64,000 nucleotides of DNA from CAXNKH01 sp049296795 (GCA_049296795.1 JBAQTC010000007.1:160293-224292); one strand, 5' to 3'; shown: positions 46,367 through 55,434, numbered from the stretch's first letter. Made by a program: numbers and translations. Notes: generated from the sequence alone by a model not told the origin.

Positions 46367-46929
46367 AATCGAATTCCTTTGGCGCTTAATGCTTTGCTGA
46401 GGGCTAATACAGCCCTGGAACAGTGAGTTTTGACACTTCCTTCAGAACAGCCCATAGCCGCAGCCGTTTCTGCCACGTCCAGCTCTTCCCAGTAACGCAT
46501 CAGGAAGGCTTCTCGTTGACGTGCTGGAAGTTCTTGAATTTCCGTTTCGATTTCCCTGAAGATTTGTGCTCTTTCGGTCATGCTTTCGGCGCTCTCGACC
46601 TGATGCGAGCTGTCCTGCAAATTGATGTTTTCAAGCAGGTCAAAGTCACCATCATCGCCAGAACCCTCAAAGTCCCCCAGATTGGAGAACAGTGCGTTAC
46701 GGGTTTTTTGGCGTCTAAACCAGTCCAAAGTGCAATTGGACAGGATGCGCTGAAATAGCATGGGTAGCTCGGCCGGCGACTTGTGGGCATAGTGTTCGGC
46801 CAACTTCATCATGCTGTCTTGGGTGATGTCCAACGCAGCTTCTTCGTTGCGTACGTGATAGACCGAGCGCTTAAATGCTCGTTTTTCGACGCTTTTCAGG
46901 AAGTCCGAGAGTTCTTGTTCAGTTGCCAA
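46363..46929 (-). CDS. ECF-type RNA polymerase sigma factor
   Basis: 188 residues. The region 2 core is NEEAALDITQDSMMKLAEHY and PMLFQRILSNCTLDWFRRQK (DNA melting and -10 recognition). The region 4 helix-turn-helix is LPARQREAFLMRYWEELDVA with AAMGCSEGSVKTHCSRA. It heads a four-gene operon (sigma, DUF3619, DUF3106, RDD) conserved in Burkholderiales. An acidic insert (FEGSGDDGDFDLLENIN) separates the two regions. Confidence 0.93.
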   Translation of the reverse strand: MATEQELSDFLKSVEKRAFKRSVYHVRNEEAALDITQDSMMKLAEHYAHKSPAELPMLFQRILSNCTLDWFRRQKTRNALFSNLGDFEGSGDDGDFDLLENINLQDSSHQVESAESMTERAQIFREIETEIQELPARQREAFLMRYWEELDVAETAAAMGCSEGSVKTHCSRAVLALSKALSAKGIRL

Positions 46930-47097
46930 GAGGGTGGGCCAGACGGAGTTTGATCGCTGTTGTAGGTGTCGGCTGAGACCGAATTCAGCCTTCGGATCGG
47001 ATTATGGCACTTGGAATTGGGTTTTTTAAGGCCTGTTTCGCATTTGCGCTGGGCTCAGTGCGATAATGCGCGCTGCAAATCAAAAGGCAAACGGGTC

Positions 47098-47196
47098 ATG
47101 ACTCGGCGTTACAAGCAGTACGCCCATGGTTTTGATCTCAAGTCCCGACGCGATACCAAAAGTATTTGTGAAGGGGCACCCAAGGTTTTTCGTTAG
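47098..47196 (+). CDS. candidate short ORF (32 codons) upstream of ilvB
   Basis: The ATG at 47098 opens a 32-residue, basic frame (starts MTRRYKQYAHGFDLKSRR) that stops 21 nt before ilvB. A GATAAT -10-like box at 47062-47067 would start the transcript about 25 nt before it. It is not enriched in Val, Leu or Ile, so it is not a classical attenuator peptide. It could be a translated small protein or chance. The rest of the 288-nt gap 46930-47217 shows no other gene. Confidence 0.35.
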   Translation: MTRRYKQYAHGFDLKSRRDTKSICEGAPKVFR

Positions 47197-47217
47197 AGAA
47201 ATTCACAAAGGTTCATC

Positions 47218-49011
47218 ATGGAAATATCAAAAACCGAAATCGCTTCGGCAGCTACCGCATCGGCCAAAGGCCTAGCCGCATCGGCTGGTGGAGAAGAGCT
47301 GCGCGGCGCTGAAATCCTCATCAAGTCGCTGCAGGCGGAAGCCGTTAAATACATCTGGGGCTATCCCGGTGGTGCCGTGCTGCATATTTACGACGCCTTT
47401 TACAAACAGGAAACGATCCAGCACGTGCTGGTTCGCCACGAGCAGGCAGCTGTCCACGCCGCCGATGGCTATGCGCGCGCCACGGGTGATGTTGGGGTCG
47501 CACTGGTGACCTCAGGTCCGGGTGTGACGAATGCGATCACGGGAATTGCCACAGCCTACATGGACAGCATCCCGATGGTGATCATTACCGGGCAGGTGCC
47601 AACCCACGCGATTGGCCTGGATGCTTTCCAAGAGTGCGATACGGTGGGCATCACTCGGCCTATCGTGAAACATAATTTCCTAGTCAAAGACGTTCGCGAC
47701 TTGGCTGAAACGATCAAAAAGGCTTTTCACATTGCGCGCAGTGGTCGACCTGGCCCAGTGGTCGTAGACATTCCCAAGGACGTGTCTTTTAAGAAAACGA
47801 CTTACGCGGGTTACCCTGAATCGGTGACCATGCGCTCCTATAACCCGGTTCGCAAAGGCCATGGAGGCCAAATCCGCAAAGCTCTGCAGTTGCTGCTGGC
47901 TGCCAAGCGCCCCTATATTTATACCGGCGGCGGTGTATTGCTGGCCAATGCCACAGTTGAGTTGCGTACCTTGGTCGACATGTTGGGCTTTCCTTGTACC
48001 AATACCCTGATGGGGTTGGGCGGATATCCCGCCAGTGACCGCAAGTTTTTGGGTATGTTGGGTATGCACGGAACGGTAGAAGCCAACAATGCCATGCAAA
48101 ATTGCGATGTTTTGTTGGCTGTGGGTGCGCGTTTTGATGACCGGGTGATTGGAAACCCCAAGCATTTTGCCCAGAACGACCGCAAGATTATTCACGTTGA
48201 TATTGACCCCTCCAGCATATCCAAGCGGGTCAAGGTGGATATTCCGATCGTTGGTGATGTGAAGGACGTGTTGTCCGAAATGATCGCGATGATCAGGGAG
48301 GGCAGTGTCAGGCCTGATCCTGGCGCCTTGGGCGCTTGGTGGGAAACCATTGAGGAATGGCGTAAACGCGACTGTCTGCAATTTGACCGTAGCAACAGCC
48401 AGGTTATCAAACCTCAACAAGTGGTAGAGACGTTGTGGAATCTGACTAAGGACGCGGATACCTACATCACATCTGATGTGGGGCAGCACCAAATGTGGGC
48501 AGCTCAGTATTACCGTTTTGACCAGCCCCGACGCTGGATCAATTCTGGCGGTCTGGGCACCATGGGTGTTGGCATCCCTTTTGCGATGGGAATCAAATTG
48601 GCCAAGCCCGATAGCGAGGTGTTTTGCATCACGGGTGAAGGCTCGGTCCAGATGTGTATTCAGGAGTTGTCGACCTGCCTTCAGTACAACACGCCAATCA
48701 AGATCTTGTCACTGAACAATCGCTACCTTGGTATGGTGCGTCAGTGGCAGGAAATTGATTATCAAGGGCGCTACAGCCACAGCTACATGGATGCACTGCC
48801 TGATTTCGTCAAGCTCGCTGAAGCTTATGGTCATGTAGGCATGCTGATTGAGCGACCTGAAGACGTTGAGCCCGCTTTGCGGGAGGCACGCAAGCTCAAG
48901 GATAGAACGGTCTTTATGGATTTCCGTACCGACCCCACCGAAAATGTCTACCCGATGGTCAAAGCCGGTATGGGCATCACCGAAATGATACTGGGTGCGG
49001 AAGATTTATGA
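47218..49011 (+). CDS. ilvB: acetolactate synthase large subunit
   Basis: ThDP-dependent enzyme making acetolactate or acetohydroxybutyrate, the first common step to Val, Leu and Ile. The 597-residue product has the catalytic glutamate region VLVRHEQAAVHAADGYAR, VTSGPGVTNAITGIATAY, the FAD region, and the ThDP motif GEGSVQMCIQELSTCLQYN (GDG-type). An N-terminal Ala/Ser-rich extension of about 28 residues precedes the core. AAAGG lies upstream of the ATG. First gene of ilvBNC; its stop overlaps ilvN by 4 nt. Confidence 0.98.
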   Translation: MEISKTEIASAATASAKGLAASAGGEELRGAEILIKSLQAEAVKYIWGYPGGAVLHIYDAFYKQETIQHVLVRHEQAAVHAADGYARATGDVGVALVTSGPGVTNAITGIATAYMDSIPMVIITGQVPTHAIGLDAFQECDTVGITRPIVKHNFLVKDVRDLAETIKKAFHIARSGRPGPVVVDIPKDVSFKKTTYAGYPESVTMRSYNPVRKGHGGQIRKALQLLLAAKRPYIYTGGGVLLANATVELRTLVDMLGFPCTNTLMGLGGYPASDRKFLGMLGMHGTVEANNAMQNCDVLLAVGARFDDRVIGNPKHFAQNDRKIIHVDIDPSSISKRVKVDIPIVGDVKDVLSEMIAMIREGSVRPDPGALGAWWETIEEWRKRDCLQFDRSNSQVIKPQQVVETLWNLTKDADTYITSDVGQHQMWAAQYYRFDQPRRWINSGGLGTMGVGIPFAMGIKLAKPDSEVFCITGEGSVQMCIQELSTCLQYNTPIKILSLNNRYLGMVRQWQEIDYQGRYSHSYMDALPDFVKLAEAYGHVGMLIERPEDVEPALREARKLKDRTVFMDFRTDPTENVYPMVKAGMGITEMILGAEDL

Positions 49012-49499
49012 AACACATCATTGCTGTCTTACTTGAGAATGAAGCGGGCGCCTTATCCCGGGTGGTCGGTTTGTTTTCTGCACGCGGTTACAACATCGAG
49101 TCGTTGACGGTTGCGCCGACAGAAGATCCCAGTTTATCCCGCATGACGATTCAGACGACGGGCCCTGACGATGTGATCGAGCAAATCACCAAACACCTCA
49201 ATCGCTTGATTGAAGTCGTCAAGGTGGTTGATTTGACCGAGGGTGCTTACACCGAACGCGAACTGATGATGGTCAAAGTGCGGGCGGTCGGAAAAGAGCG
49301 TGAAGAGATGAAACGGTTGGCCGACATTTTCCGTGGCCGCATTATCGATGTCACAGACAAAAGTTACACCATTGAACTCACCGGTGACCATGCTAAAAAC
49401 GATGCTTTTCTGGAAACGCTGGAAAAAGGGATGATATTGGAAACCGTGCGTACCGGAGCCAGTGGCATTGGTCGGGGTGAGCGGATTTTGCGAGTTTAG
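49008..49499 (+). CDS. ilvN: acetolactate synthase small (regulatory) subunit
   Basis: Regulatory subunit conferring valine feedback. The N-terminal ACT domain (IIAVLLENEAGALSRVVGLF with NIESLTVAPTED) is followed by the ALS_ss C-terminal domain (ELMMVKVRA...DITDKSYTIELTG-type). The 163-residue length matches E. coli IlvH. Its ATG overlaps the ilvB stop (ATGA), indicating coupled translation and stoichiometric assembly. Confidence 0.98.
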   Translation: MKHIIAVLLENEAGALSRVVGLFSARGYNIESLTVAPTEDPSLSRMTIQTTGPDDVIEQITKHLNRLIEVVKVVDLTEGAYTERELMMVKVRAVGKEREEMKRLADIFRGRIIDVTDKSYTIELTGDHAKNDAFLETLEKGMILETVRTGASGIGRGERILRV

Positions 49500-49571
49500 T
49501 TGAGGCAGGGGCGAACTTATTGTCCATGGTTCGCCCGTGAAATTTGTTAGTTTTTACCAAGGAGAGAGAAC

Positions 49572-50588
49572 GTGAAAGTTTATTACGACAAAGATTGTGA
49601 TTTGAGCCTGATCAAGGGTAAAACGGTCGCCATTATTGGTTACGGTAGCCAGGGTCATGCCCATGCCCAGAATCTTAACGACAGTGGCGTGAAAGTGATC
49701 GTTGGTCTGCGCAAAGGCGGTGCTTCATGGCCCAAGGTCGAGAAGGCCGGTCTCAAAGTGGCCGAAGTCGCTGATGCGGTGAAGAATGCCGATGTGGTGA
49801 TGATTCTGTTGCCCGATGAGCAAATCGCCAGTGTTTACAGCAACGAAATCGAAGCCAACATCAAGCCTGGTGCGTCGTTGGTGTTTGCCCACGGTTTCAA
49901 CGTGCACTATGGTTTCGTCGCCCCACGCGCTGACCTCGACGTCTGGATGGTTGCGCCCAAAGCCCCGGGTCATACCGTACGCGGTACTTACGCCCAAGGT
50001 GGCGGCGTACCTCATCTGGTCGCGATCCATCAGGACAAATCAGGCAAAGCACGTGATCTGGCGCTGAGCTACGCCATGGCCAACGGTGGTGGCAAGGCCG
50101 GCATCATTGAGACCAACTTCCGTGAAGAAACTGAGACCGATCTGTTCGGTGAGCAAGCAGTGCTGTGCGGTGGCACGGTCGAATTGGTCAAAGCGGGTTT
50201 TGAGACCTTGGTCGAAGCCGGTTATGCCCCGGAGATGGCCTATTTTGAATGCTTGCACGAACTCAAGTTGATTGTTGACATGATTTATGAGGGCGGCATC
50301 GCCAACATGAATTACTCGATCTCCAACAACGCTGAGTATGGCGAGTACGTGACGGGCCCACGCATTGTTACCGACGAGACCAAAGCGGCAATGCGTCAGT
50401 GTCTCAAAGACATCCAGACGGGTGAGTACGCCAAGAGCTTCATTCTTGAAAATAAGGCAGGCGCTCCAACTTTGTTGAGCCGTCGTCGTCTTAATGCCGA
50501 ACACCAGATCGAAATCGTTGGTGGCAAGTTGCGGGCCATGATGCCCTGGATTGCTAAAAACAAGCTGGTCGATCAGACCCGCAACTGA
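49572..50588 (+). CDS. ilvC: ketol-acid reductoisomerase (class I)
   Basis: NADPH- and Mg-dependent isomeroreductase, second common step of branched-chain synthesis. The 338-residue class I enzyme has the Rossmann motif GYGSQGHAHAQNL near residue 24 and the cofactor loop LRKGGASWPK. Its metal-binding residues are in TDLFGEQAVLCGG and FECLHELKLIVDM. GGAGAG precedes the ATG. It lies 72 nt after ilvN and ends with a strong terminator. Confidence 0.99.
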   Translation: MKVYYDKDCDLSLIKGKTVAIIGYGSQGHAHAQNLNDSGVKVIVGLRKGGASWPKVEKAGLKVAEVADAVKNADVVMILLPDEQIASVYSNEIEANIKPGASLVFAHGFNVHYGFVAPRADLDVWMVAPKAPGHTVRGTYAQGGGVPHLVAIHQDKSGKARDLALSYAMANGGGKAGIIETNFREETETDLFGEQAVLCGGTVELVKAGFETLVEAGYAPEMAYFECLHELKLIVDMIYEGGIANMNYSISNNAEYGEYVTGPRIVTDETKAAMRQCLKDIQTGEYAKSFILENKAGAPTLLSRRRLNAEHQIEIVGGKLRAMMPWIAKNKLVDQTRN

Positions 50589-50603
50589 TTTGGTTCAGTG
50601 ATG

Positions 50604-50640
50604 AAGAGGGTTTTGCCAGTTGGCAAAACCCTCTTTTTTT
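50604..50640 (+). terminator. Rho-independent terminator of the ilvBNC operon
   Basis: A long stem, AAGAGGGTTTTGCC paired with GGCAAAACCCTCTT around a 4-nt loop (AGTT), followed by a run of T. Confidence 0.95.
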
Positions 50641-50699
50641 GATGGGGCTTACCTCTGCCACCTGATTTCAAAGAGGGTTTTTGGGGATGGGATAACTGC

Positions 50700-51584
50700 G
50701 TGTCAGAACGTCTTTCTTTGTTTTTTCACCGACTCTTGCCCAAGAGAGCGCTGACTGTTTTTGGTGGCGTAATCGCTTCGGCCCGTTGCGGCAAGGCGAC
50801 AGTTCGCTTGATTCAGTGGTTTGTCAAACGCTACGGTGTCAATATGACCGAGGCCGCCAATCCTGAACTCAGCAGCTACCCCAGCTTCAATGATTTCTTT
50901 ACCCGGGCTTTGAAGCCTGAGGCACGGCCCCTCGCTGCGGCGGATTTGATTTGTCCGGTTGACGGCGCGATCAGCCAGTTGGGGCGTATTCAGGGCGATC
51001 AAATTTTTCAGGCCAAAGGCCATCACTATTCAACCCAAGCCTTGGTCGGTGGCGATGCGCTATTGGCTGCGCAATTCCAAGACGGCAAGTTTGCCACCCT
51101 CTATTTAAGCCCCAAGGACTATCACCGGGTTCACATGCCTTGTGTCGGGCGTTTGGTTCGAATGATTCATGTCCCAGGCGATTTGTTCTCGGTTAATCCG
51201 GCAACCGCTAGAGGTGTCAACGGATTGTTCGCGCGTAACGAGCGGGTGGTTTGTGTCTTTGATTCTTCCCCGGTTTTTCCCGGAGGCCAGTTTGCTTTGG
51301 TTCTGGTCGGTGCCGCCATAGTTGGCAGCATGGCAACCGTCTGGCATGGTGTGGTCAATCCGCCGCGTCCTGCAAACAAACGTGAGTGGCACTATGGCGA
51401 CGAGGCTATCGTGCTCCAGCAAGGTCAAGAAATGGGCCGTTTTTTGCTGGGATCGACCGTCGTGCTGTTGTTGCCCCCGAGTGCTTTGCAGTTCAATCCA
51501 CAATGGACAGCGCAAACCGTTGTCACAATGGGCCAGCAGATGGCTGATTCGCGAGAGGTTGAAGACTTGCTGCCAGCCCGCTGA
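50700..51584 (+). CDS. psd: phosphatidylserine decarboxylase
   Basis: Membrane-associated pyruvoyl enzyme converting phosphatidylserine to phosphatidylethanolamine. The 294-residue proenzyme has the self-cleavage motif LGST at residues 250-253 (cleavage before Ser252), with SPKDYHRVHMP and PVDGAISQLG. The start is a GTG at 50700, supported by GGGATGGGAT upstream and by the family N-terminus. The next gene, pssA, makes its substrate, so the two genes form consecutive steps. Confidence 0.96.
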   Translation: MSERLSLFFHRLLPKRALTVFGGVIASARCGKATVRLIQWFVKRYGVNMTEAANPELSSYPSFNDFFTRALKPEARPLAAADLICPVDGAISQLGRIQGDQIFQAKGHHYSTQALVGGDALLAAQFQDGKFATLYLSPKDYHRVHMPCVGRLVRMIHVPGDLFSVNPATARGVNGLFARNERVVCVFDSSPVFPGGQFALVLVGAAIVGSMATVWHGVVNPPRPANKREWHYGDEAIVLQQGQEMGRFLLGSTVVLLLPPSALQFNPQWTAQTVVTMGQQMADSREVEDLLPAR

Positions 51585-51653
51585 ATGGTGGGGCGAAAGC
51601 GTGACTGGCTTACACTTGAGGCCATAACAAGCGCTCCGCCTTGTTGATGAAAG

Positions 51654-52478
51654 ATGGACTCAATGGACAATCAAAAAGACCACGAATTTGAGGTCGGTGA
51701 AGCTGTCGTGGTGCGCAAGCGGCGTAAAGGCATTTACGTCTTGCCGAACTTGCTAACCTTGGCCGGTTTGTTTGGTGGCTTTTATGCCATCGTCATGGCC
51801 ATGAATGAGCGCTTTGATCTGGCCGCCATCGGAATTTTTTCGGCCATGGTGCTCGACAGCCTAGACGGTCGGGTGGCACGCATGACAAACACCCAGAGTG
51901 CTTTTGGCGAGCAGATGGATTCCCTGGCGGACATGGTGTCATTTGGTGCAGCTCCGGCCTTGGTCGCGTACGAATGGTCGCTACGGGGCTTGGGCCGCTG
52001 GGGTTGGGTGGCTGCTTTCGTTTATTGTGCTTGTGCTGCTTTGCGTCTGGCACGTTTCAATGTCAATACCGGTGTGGTGGATAAACGGTTTTTCCAGGGT
52101 CTGCCTTCGCCGGCAGCCGCGGCGCTGGTCGCCGGGTTCATTGGCGTCATGACTGAAATGGAAGTGAAAGGTCCTTCCGTTGCTTGGGTCATGTTCGCGC
52201 TCACGCTGTATTCGGGCCTGACTATGGTGACCAATACGCCGTTTTACAGTTTCAAAGACCTCAGCCTGAAAAAGAGTGTTCCTTTTACCGTCGTGGTGCT
52301 GCTCGCACTTGGCATTGCAGTCATCAATATTGATCCACCGATTGTGTTGTTTGCGGTTTTTGTGTTGTATGGCCTGAGTGGCTACGTTTTGTATGGCTGG
52401 CGTAAATTTAAGGGCGATCCAGTCAGCGTGGTCAGTGTTTCAACCGATGAGCCCGATGAGCGGGGACTTCACAAATAG
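51654..52478 (+). CDS. pssA: CDP-diacylglycerol-serine O-phosphatidyltransferase
   Basis: Integral membrane enzyme joining serine to CDP-diacylglycerol. The CDP-alcohol phosphotransferase motif is visible across DSLDGRVARMTN and FGEQMDSLADM (DGxxAR...GxxxDxxxD). About seven membrane segments follow. The product is 274 residues. ATGs at 51654 and 51663 are both possible starts; the former is used here. It is 69 nt after psd. No terminator is evident before the leu leader. Confidence 0.95.
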   Translation: MDSMDNQKDHEFEVGEAVVVRKRRKGIYVLPNLLTLAGLFGGFYAIVMAMNERFDLAAIGIFSAMVLDSLDGRVARMTNTQSAFGEQMDSLADMVSFGAAPALVAYEWSLRGLGRWGWVAAFVYCACAALRLARFNVNTGVVDKRFFQGLPSPAAAALVAGFIGVMTEMEVKGPSVAWVMFALTLYSGLTMVTNTPFYSFKDLSLKKSVPFTVVVLLALGIAVINIDPPIVLFAVFVLYGLSGYVLYGWRKFKGDPVSVVSVSTDEPDERGLHK

Positions 52479-52535
52479 CAGTAGATGGCGAACAGGTCAT
52501 GTCACAACAACGGCCAGCTCAAGCGGGCGCTATGG

Positions 52536-52541
52536 TATATT
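52536..52541 (+). promoter_or_regulatory. -10 element of the leuA leader promoter
   Basis: TATATT placed so that transcription would start at or near 52548, the A of the leader-peptide ATG. The leader would then be translated from a near-leaderless mRNA. No good -35 box was found. Confidence 0.5.
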
Positions 52542-52547
52542 GACCGA

Positions 52548-52601
52548 ATGAACAAAAATTCGCTAGCGCTACTGCTACGCCAATACGGGCGGAAAAAGTA
52601 G
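52548..52601 (+). CDS. leuL: leuA leader peptide (leucine attenuator)
   Basis: A 17-residue ORF, MNKNSLALLLRQYGRKK, with four leucines in five residues, three of them as CTA, a codon rare in this window. Stalling at these codons when charged tRNA-Leu is scarce would block the RNA segment that otherwise allows the downstream terminator to form. GCGCTAC occurs at 52566-52572 (inside the Leu codons) and again at 52637-52643; its complement GTAGCGC lies between at 52598-52604. No Shine-Dalgarno sequence precedes the ATG. Confidence 0.8.
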   Translation: MNKNSLALLLRQYGRKK

Positions 52602-52621
52602 CGCACGCGCACAATTTCCAC

Positions 52622-52657
52622 AAGGCCCGTCAGCAAGCGCTACGGGCCTTTTGTTTT
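52622..52657 (+). terminator. attenuator terminator of leuA
   Basis: Stem AAGGCCCGT / ACGGGCCTT (52622-52630 and 52642-52650), 11-nt loop, then TTGTTTTG. Its loop and first 3'-arm bases overlap the second GCGCTAC copy, so pairing with GTAGCGC at 52598 would open it. It lies between the leader peptide and leuA. Confidence 0.85.
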
Positions 52658-52690
52658 GTGTTTTCCAATTTCAGATGATGAGGGCATGAC

Positions 52691-54229
52691 ATGACTGACA
52701 AACTGATTATTTTTGATACCACGTTGCGTGATGGTGAACAGTCGCCTGGCGCGTCCATGACCAAAGATGAAAAGCTGCGTATTGCTCGCCAGCTCGAGCG
52801 TCTTAAAGTGGACGTGATTGAGGCTGGATTTGCCGCCAGCTCCAATGGAGATTTCGAGGCGATACAGAACATTGCCAATGCCGTGAAGGACGCGACGATC
52901 TGCTCACTGTCGCGCGCCAATGACCGCGATATTTCGAGGGCTGCAGAAGCGCTTAAAGGGGCTAGCAGCCCGCGCATTCACACCTTCATCGCGACTTCGG
53001 CGCTGCACATGGAAAAGAAGCTGCGCATGACGCCCGAACAGGTGCTGGAACAGGCCATACAGTCGACCCGCTACGCCCGAAATTTGGTGGCCGATATTGA
53101 GTTCAGTCCAGAAGATGGTTACCGCAGCGACCCTGACTTTTTATGCCGAGTGCTTGAGGCTGTCATCAAGGAAGGTGCCAGCACGCTCAACATTCCCGAT
53201 ACCGTGGGTTATGCCGTACCGGAGTTGTATGGCAACTTTATCAAGAACTTGCGTGAACGAATTCCGAATTCAGACAAAGTGATCTGGTCGGTCCACTGTC
53301 ACAATGACCTCGGAATGGCTGTGGCCAATTCTCTGGCTGGCGTCAAAATCGGGGGGGCGCGCCAGGTGGAGTGCACCATCAATGGTCTGGGTGAACGGGC
53401 GGGAAATTGTTCGCTCGAAGAAGTCGTCATGGCAGTGAAGACCCGGCGTGACTACTATGGCTTGGACATCGGAGTCGATACCCGCCAAATCCTTGCGGCC
53501 AGCCGGATGGTCAGCCTGACGACCGGTTTTGTCGTTCAGCCCAACAAGGCTGTGGTGGGTGCCAACGCCTTTGCCCACGCGTCTGGCATTCATCAGGATG
53601 GCGTGCTCAAGGCCCGTGATACGTACGAAATCATGAGGGCAGAGGACGTGGGCTGGAGCGCCAACAAAATCGTTCTGGGTAAGCTCAGTGGGCGCAATGC
53701 TTTCAAGCAGAGATTGCAGGAACTCGGAATTCAGTTTGACAGCGAATCCGACATCAACCTGGCATTCGCCAAATTTAAAGAGTTGGCGGACCGTAAAAAT
53801 GAAATTTTTGACGAAGATATTTTGACTTTGATCGGGGATGAAAGTGTTACCCCCGAGAAAGAGCAATACGGATTCGTCTCTTTGTCGCAACACAGCGAAA
53901 CCGGTGAGCGGCCACATGCTGCCATTGTCTTTACCAATGATGGCGTTGAAATGAAGGGTGAATCGGATGGCAACGGGCCGGTTGATGCCTCGCTCAAGGC
54001 GATTGAAGCGCTCGTCAAGAGTGGCGCTGAAATGGTGCTCTATTCGGTCAACGCCATCAGTGACTCCACCGAGAGCCAGGGAGAGGTCACGGTCCGGCTG
54101 CAAAACAGCGGCAGGGTGGTTAATGGCGTAGGCGCAGACCCCGATATCGTGGTGGCTTCGGCCAAGGCGTACTTGAGTGCGCTTAATAAATTGCAAAGCA
54201 AGGCCGATAGAGTGGCGGCACAGGGATAA
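52691..54229 (+). CDS. leuA: 2-isopropylmalate synthase
   Basis: First committed step of leucine synthesis, condensing acetyl-CoA with 2-ketoisovalerate. The 512-residue product has FDTTLRDGEQSPGASM near residue 8 (metal and substrate site), the HCHNDLGMAVAN histidine pair, and a C-terminal allosteric leucine-binding domain from about residue 390. It is controlled by the leader and attenuator just upstream and closed by a terminator. Confidence 0.98.
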   Translation: MTDKLIIFDTTLRDGEQSPGASMTKDEKLRIARQLERLKVDVIEAGFAASSNGDFEAIQNIANAVKDATICSLSRANDRDISRAAEALKGASSPRIHTFIATSALHMEKKLRMTPEQVLEQAIQSTRYARNLVADIEFSPEDGYRSDPDFLCRVLEAVIKEGASTLNIPDTVGYAVPELYGNFIKNLRERIPNSDKVIWSVHCHNDLGMAVANSLAGVKIGGARQVECTINGLGERAGNCSLEEVVMAVKTRRDYYGLDIGVDTRQILAASRMVSLTTGFVVQPNKAVVGANAFAHASGIHQDGVLKARDTYEIMRAEDVGWSANKIVLGKLSGRNAFKQRLQELGIQFDSESDINLAFAKFKELADRKNEIFDEDILTLIGDESVTPEKEQYGFVSLSQHSETGERPHAAIVFTNDGVEMKGESDGNGPVDASLKAIEALVKSGAEMVLYSVNAISDSTESQGEVTVRLQNSGRVVNGVGADPDIVVASAKAYLSALNKLQSKADRVAAQG

Positions 54230-54247
54230 ATTTTTTCGATTTAGATG

Positions 54248-54290
54248 AATAAAGCCGTGCAAATCGTTGATCTTGCACGGCTTTATTTAT
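54248..54290 (+). terminator. Rho-independent terminator after leuA
   Basis: A 15-bp stem, AATAAAGCCGTGCAA / TTGCACGGCTTTATT with a 10-nt loop, T/A-rich after the stem. Confidence 0.88.
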
Positions 54291-54359
54291 AAAATCACTC
54301 AGTATGAGTTCGCTCTACGAGAATTATTTTTGCTGCTGTCTCATCCTACTGGGGTTAAA

Positions 54360-55418
54360 TTGAAACGAATCGTCAGTTTGTTGGGTTTATTTTTTCTGGC
54401 TTGGGGGCTAGCATTGCCGGCGGCCAATGCGAACACCAGTTTGCCGGAAACTACCCAAGCCCAGGTCAAGAAAAACACCAAAAACAAAGCGGCCAGTAAA
54501 CGCAAACCTGTGAAGCGGGCGTCAGCGACATCCGGGCAACCTGGCAAGGCTTCCTACGGACACGTTGCGGGTCTGCAGGGAACACCCGATCAGCTTGAGT
54601 TGAAGTCGAGTGTCGCCTTGGTCATCGACCAGGAGACCAGCGAAGTGCTGTTGAGCAAGAATGAGAAGGCGGTGTTGCCAATTGCCTCCTTGACCAAGTT
54701 GATGACGGGTTTGATCATCAGCGAAGCGCAGCTCCCCATGGACGAGGTGATCACCATCACCCAAGCCGATGTGGATACCGAAAAGGGCAGTTCTTCACGT
54801 TTGCGCGTGGGGGCTCAGTTGTCTCGGGGTGAGCTCTTGCATTTGGCCTTGATGTCCAGTGAGAATCGGGCCGCCCATGCATTGGGACGGACTTACCCTG
54901 GCGGCTTGAACCTGTTTGTGGGCTTGATGAATGCGAAGGCGCGCCTGCTGGGAATGACCGGTTCCGGATTTGTCGAGCCCACGGGTTTGTCCAGCCGCAA
55001 TCAATCCAGTGCCAAAGACTTGGTTTTGCTTGTTAAGACCGCTTACGAGCACCCCGTATTGCGCGAGTTGAGTACCTCGCCGAGTCATCAAGTCGCTGTC
55101 GGCCGTACCACTTTGCAGTACAACAATACCAACCGACTGGTTAAAAATCCGAGTTGGGATATTGGTTTGCAGAAAACAGGCTATATCTCCGAAGCTGGCC
55201 AATGCTTGGTGATGCAGACCAAGGTTGCAGGTCGAAAGATCATCATGGTCTTTCTGGATTCGGCGGGCAAGCTCAGTCGCCTAGGTGATGCCGAGCGAGT
55301 TAAACGCTGGGTTGAGTCCAGGCCAGTCATTAGCCCGATGCTTAATTCCTTGGGTAGTGGTTCGCTCTCAACGGTTGCCAGCTTGGTGCCGTTTGAGATG
55401 TTGAGCAATTCCGATTAA
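54360..55418 (+). CDS. pbpG: D-alanyl-D-alanine endopeptidase (PBP7 type)
   Basis: Periplasmic low-molecular-weight penicillin-binding protein that trims peptidoglycan crosslinks. All three active-site motifs are present: SLTK (in IASLTKLMTG), SEN (in MSSENRAAH) and KTG (in LQKTGYISEAG). The signal peptide LKRIVSLLGLFFLAWGLALP with cleavage near AANA points to a TTG start at 54360; an upstream TTG at 54267 lies within the leuA terminator. A Lys-rich linker of about 35 residues follows the signal. The product is 352 residues. Confidence 0.92.
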   Translation: MKRIVSLLGLFFLAWGLALPAANANTSLPETTQAQVKKNTKNKAASKRKPVKRASATSGQPGKASYGHVAGLQGTPDQLELKSSVALVIDQETSEVLLSKNEKAVLPIASLTKLMTGLIISEAQLPMDEVITITQADVDTEKGSSSRLRVGAQLSRGELLHLALMSSENRAAHALGRTYPGGLNLFVGLMNAKARLLGMTGSGFVEPTGLSSRNQSSAKDLVLLVKTAYEHPVLRELSTSPSHQVAVGRTTLQYNNTNRLVKNPSWDIGLQKTGYISEAGQCLVMQTKVAGRKIIMVFLDSAGKLSRLGDAERVKRWVESRPVISPMLNSLGSGSLSTVASLVPFEMLSNSD

Positions 55419-55434
55419 GGTGATCTCAATCGGT

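Noticed and set aside
53270..54262. 330-codon frame antisense to leuA.
   Set aside because: It is the mirror of a well-conserved gene with strong codon bias; no family motifs and no start signal.
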